From positions 1,302,001 through 1,366,000 of the forward strand of contig NC_019942.1 of the NCBI RefSeq assembly GCF_000327505.1: DNA of 64,000 nucleotides, in the 5' to 3' direction. This document shows, in pieces, positions 61,748-64,000 of this stretch. Position 1 is the first letter of the stretch, and each line of letters begins with the position of its first letter. The DNA comes from Aciduliprofundum sp. MAR08-339. GTDB taxonomy: Archaea > Thermoplasmatota > Thermoplasmata > Thermoplasmatales > Aciduliprofundaceae. Both the position numbers and the translations under genes were made by a program. A model generated the notes under the pieces. The model was not told the DNA's origin, did no database searches, and saw nothing but the letters and a program-made list of their open reading frames with translations.

Positions 61748-62200
61748 ATGAACATCGAAGAATTGACAGAGGATGAAATTGAAGGGGCTACAATAACCCT
61801 GGAAAGAGGAATGTGTTTTGGGACATGCCCCGTGTATAGGTTAACCATACACGGCGATGGAGTTGTTGAGTACGAGGGAAAAATGTATGTGAAGATTAAG
61901 GGCAAGAGAGAGTATCACATACCACGGGACAGGGTCATTTCACTTCTGAAAATTCTTAGCCGTGTAGGTTTCTTCAGTATAGCTGAGGAATGGAGTGAAA
62001 TAGAAAGGGTGTGTAGAGTAGAAGTAACCGATATGCCCTCATCCACCATAACTGCATCAGTATCCGGAGAGATGTGGATCGTCAGGTACAATTACGGGAT
62101 GGGGTGCAGATCCCCAAGAAACAGGAAACTCATAACGCTTGAAATAGTTGCGGACATAATAGATGTACTTGCCAATTCAGACTCCCTAGTAAAAATTTGA
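61748..62200 (+). CDS. DUF6438-like protein of unknown function
   Basis: A 150-residue soluble protein with the compact motif CFGTCPVYRLTIHGDG near residue 24, characteristic of the DUF6438 family of unknown role, and further cysteines at VCRVEV and GMGCRSP. The two cysteines of C-F-G-T-C could bind a metal or form a disulfide. ATG 61748 is about 25 bases after ATTTTATAG (61717-61725), so a leaderless mRNA is likely. It is convergent with the second AOR; 12 bases separate the stops. Confidence 0.7.
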   Translation: MNIEELTEDEIEGATITLERGMCFGTCPVYRLTIHGDGVVEYEGKMYVKIKGKREYHIPRDRVISLLKILSRVGFFSIAEEWSEIERVCRVEVTDMPSSTITASVSGEMWIVRYNYGMGCRSPRNRKLITLEIVADIIDVLANSDSLVKI

Positions 62201-62212
62201 AAAATAGAGGAA

Positions 62213-64000
62213 TTAGAGGTACTCCTCCAGCCCAAGTTCCTTTATCTTATCCTCAGATATCGTGCCATCTTCGTTCCAACCCCTAAGGGCATAGTACCTT
62301 GGAAGCATCTCCTTCAAGCGGACAACATGGCCCTTGTTTGGACCCTCTGGCATAGGCTCCTCAGTGAGCCGCTTAGGCAAGGTATCATCCTCCAGTGGAT
62401 TGAGCCCAGCCTTCAAGTTGAAAAGACGCTCTGCGTTCCATATTCTCTCTCCGATCTTAAGCCAATCTTCCGTGCTGAGGTTATAACCGAAGGCAGCGTT
62501 GAGCAGGTCTCTGTAATCATCACCACCCATTCCGAAGGTGGTGAACACACACATTCCTGCAGCGTCTATGACTGCGGTTAGATCCTGGAATAGAATGAGC
62601 ATCTTCACCTTCTCATCGCTGATATCGTGCGGGTCCATCTTGAACGGATAACCGAGGATCTCAGGTGAGATGAGGTACGCCTTTATATGGTCTCCACCGC
62701 GATTGTCCGTCGCGTATCCAAGTCCATGACCCTCTGCCCCCCTGGGATCATACGCAGGAAGCTCCTGCTTCTTCACTCCCATGAAGCAATCAACACATCC
62801 GTACTTCTCAGCGAGTCTGTAACCACCTTCTGCGAGTATGGCACCAAACCCTTCACGTCTCGCAATTTTTGGTATGTAGTAATGCAGAACCTCGGTGTTT
62901 CCCCATCTGAATGGAGGGGCATCTCCAAGATCCTCCTGTTTCAAATATCCCTGGTCGTAGAGTTCCATGGCCGTTGCCAGCGTGCCTCCTGTGGATATTG
63001 TGTCAAGCCCATACTCATCGCACATGTGGTTTGCTTCAATTATGCTGGCCAGATCATTTATGCCGAGATTGGCACCGAGGGCCCATGTGCTCTCATACTC
63101 AGGTCCCTCAGTTTCACCTACTGTATCCATATCGTTAACACGGCCACACCCTATGGGGCAGGCGTAGCATGGCTTGTTTCTCTTCAGGTACTTCTTTGCC
63201 ATGGCCTCTCCGCTCTGCTCCTCCGCATATTCAAACTGCCCGTAACGGAAATTGCGTGTTGGATACAGGCCATTCTGATTGATTATGTTCACCAGTACTG
63301 CGGTGCCGTAGGATGGCAAACCCTGTCCAGCGACCGGGTCCTTTTTGAGTATCTCCGTCTTCTCACGCACCACACTTATGAACTTGCTTCTGTCAATCAC
63401 CTCAACACGCTTATGCCCCCGTACCACGATGGCCTTGAGTTTCTTTGAGCCCATAACTGCACCCACTCCTCCCCTTGCAGCTGCCCTGTGGCCATTGTTC
63501 ATTATTGCAGAGAACTTAACAAGATTCTCCCCCGCAGGACCTATGGACGCAATCTGGACATGCTTGTCTCCAAACTCCTCCGTTAGAATCTTCTCCGTCT
63601 CACTCACCCTCTTTCCCCATACATGCGAGGCATCCCTTATCTCAACCTTCTCATCCTCAATGCGCAGATAAACGGGCTTGTCGCTCTTTCCTTCAATGAT
63701 CAACATATCCCATCCAGACATCTTAAGTTCCGCGCCAAAAAATCCTCCAGAGTTGGCCATTGCAATGAAGCCGGTAAGAGGACTCTTCGTTATAACCATG
63801 TACCTTCCGCCGGTGGGTGCAGTTGTGCCCGTGAGCGCTCCTGTGGAGAAAATAAGCTTGTTTTCCTCGCCCAGAGGGTCCGCTTTGGGATCCATCTCCT
63901 TTAGAAGATAGTGTATGCCGAAACCCCTCGTGCCGAGCCATTTTTTAACAAATTCCTCATTAAAACTCTCCGTTTTTATCTCTCCCGTGCTAAGGTTCAC
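62213..64000 (-). CDS. aor: Aldehyde:ferredoxin oxidoreductase (tungsten, second copy), N-terminus beyond the window
   Basis: 595 residues are visible and the frame is still open at the edge. The first visible residues (NLSTGEI) correspond to a position some 10-15 residues into the usual protein, so only a few codons are missing. Motifs: pterin-domain GTRGFGIHYLL, GALTGTTAPTGGRY, SPLTGFIAMANSGGFFG, cluster C278-YA-C281-PIG-C285, and MCVFTTFG with the fourth cysteine. It is closer than the first copy to the classic AOR in length and in the NSGGFFGAELK region. The moaD-like and maturase-like genes lie 1.9-3.2 kb downstream of it on the same strand, separated by two plus-strand genes. Confidence 0.93.
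   Translation of the reverse strand: MNLSTGEIKTESFNEEFVKKWLGTRGFGIHYLLKEMDPKADPLGEENKLIFSTGALTGTTAPTGGRYMVITKSPLTGFIAMANSGGFFGAELKMSGWDMLIIEGKSDKPVYLRIEDEKVEIRDASHVWGKRVSETEKILTEEFGDKHVQIASIGPAGENLVKFSAIMNNGHRAAARGGVGAVMGSKKLKAIVVRGHKRVEVIDRSKFISVVREKTEILKKDPVAGQGLPSYGTAVLVNIINQNGLYPTRNFRYGQFEYAEEQSGEAMAKKYLKRNKPCYACPIGCGRVNDMDTVGETEGPEYESTWALGANLGINDLASIIEANHMCDEYGLDTISTGGTLATAMELYDQGYLKQEDLGDAPPFRWGNTEVLHYYIPKIARREGFGAILAEGGYRLAEKYGCVDCFMGVKKQELPAYDPRGAEGHGLGYATDNRGGDHIKAYLISPEILGYPFKMDPHDISDEKVKMLILFQDLTAVIDAAGMCVFTTFGMGGDDYRDLLNAAFGYNLSTEDWLKIGERIWNAERLFNLKAGLNPLEDDTLPKRLTEEPMPEGPNKGHVVRLKEMLPRYYALRGWNEDGTISEDKIKELGLEEYL

Overview
The window is a gene-dense stretch of archaeal chromosome. 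Archaeal identity is clear from a thermosome, DNA polymerase D large subunit (DP2), aIF2 alpha and beta, Nop10, prefoldin beta, the KEOPS subunit Pcc1, ribosomal proteins L15e, L44e and S27e, NMD3, an A-type ATPase subunit D and a CTP-dependent riboflavin kinase. Two-part lipoate ligase (LplA plus LplB), an isolated atpD, two tungsten aldehyde:ferredoxin oxidoreductases and an aIF2 beta with a TRAM tail point to a thermophilic peptide-fermenting euryarchaeon near Thermoplasmata. An Aciduliprofundum (DHVE2) type organism is my best guess; this is inference, not a database match.

Layout. 1-5413 (minus) holds a visibly AT-richer Type I restriction-modification operon (hsdR-hsdM-hsdS) and the edge of an unidentified gene. 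5640-8304 (plus) is a tightly overlapping operon: DtxR-type regulator, lplA, lplB, an m5C RNA methyltransferase and its PUA-like partner. 8301-12173 has thiI, two unknown genes and a two-part sodium/solute symporter. 12289-17112 (plus) has the first AOR, a RecJ/GAN-like DHH nuclease, aIF2 beta, a PIN-domain protein and riboflavin kinase. 17109-22614 (minus) carries pyrBI, a DHH phosphoesterase, prefoldin beta, pcc1, an EamA transporter, a prenyl diphosphate synthase and L15e. 22696-29173 has an ABC transporter pair, an HD phosphohydrolase, the thermosome, RlmH and a TraB-family protein. 29242-37211 is mostly plus strand: formiminotransferase-cyclodeaminase, AlaX, ATPase subunit D, an overlooked 53-residue membrane protein, a metallo-beta-lactamase fold protein, a PadR-MATE efflux operon and a TtuA/NcsA-type thiolase; pyrF lies opposite. 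37183-44543 (minus) carries another DHH protein, a PhoU-like/Pit phosphate module and an operon L44e-S27e-aIF2alpha-Nop10-PAC2-NMD3-Nudix. 44623-58898 has purM, a divergent regulator/membrane-protein pair, class II ribonucleotide reductase, a sugar nucleotidyltransferase, purB, a three-gene unknown envelope operon, a SAM hydrolase, acylphosphatase, pyrE, a GPN-loop GTPase and DP2. 58968-64000 is a tungstoenzyme neighbourhood: radical SAM maturase-like protein, MoaD-like protein, a 7TM-DUF835 protein, a DUF6438-like protein and a second AOR cut by the window end.

Expression style. Many single genes or first genes of operons have an AT-rich TATA-like box 24-29 bases before the start codon, which implies leaderless mRNAs, whereas internal operon genes have GGAGGTGA-type ribosome binding sites. 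I used this contrast to choose starts. Convergent neighbours repeatedly overlap by 4-29 bases or abut with no spacer. There is no gene-free stretch longer than 300 bases, and I found no tRNA, rRNA, CRISPR array or intact insertion sequence.
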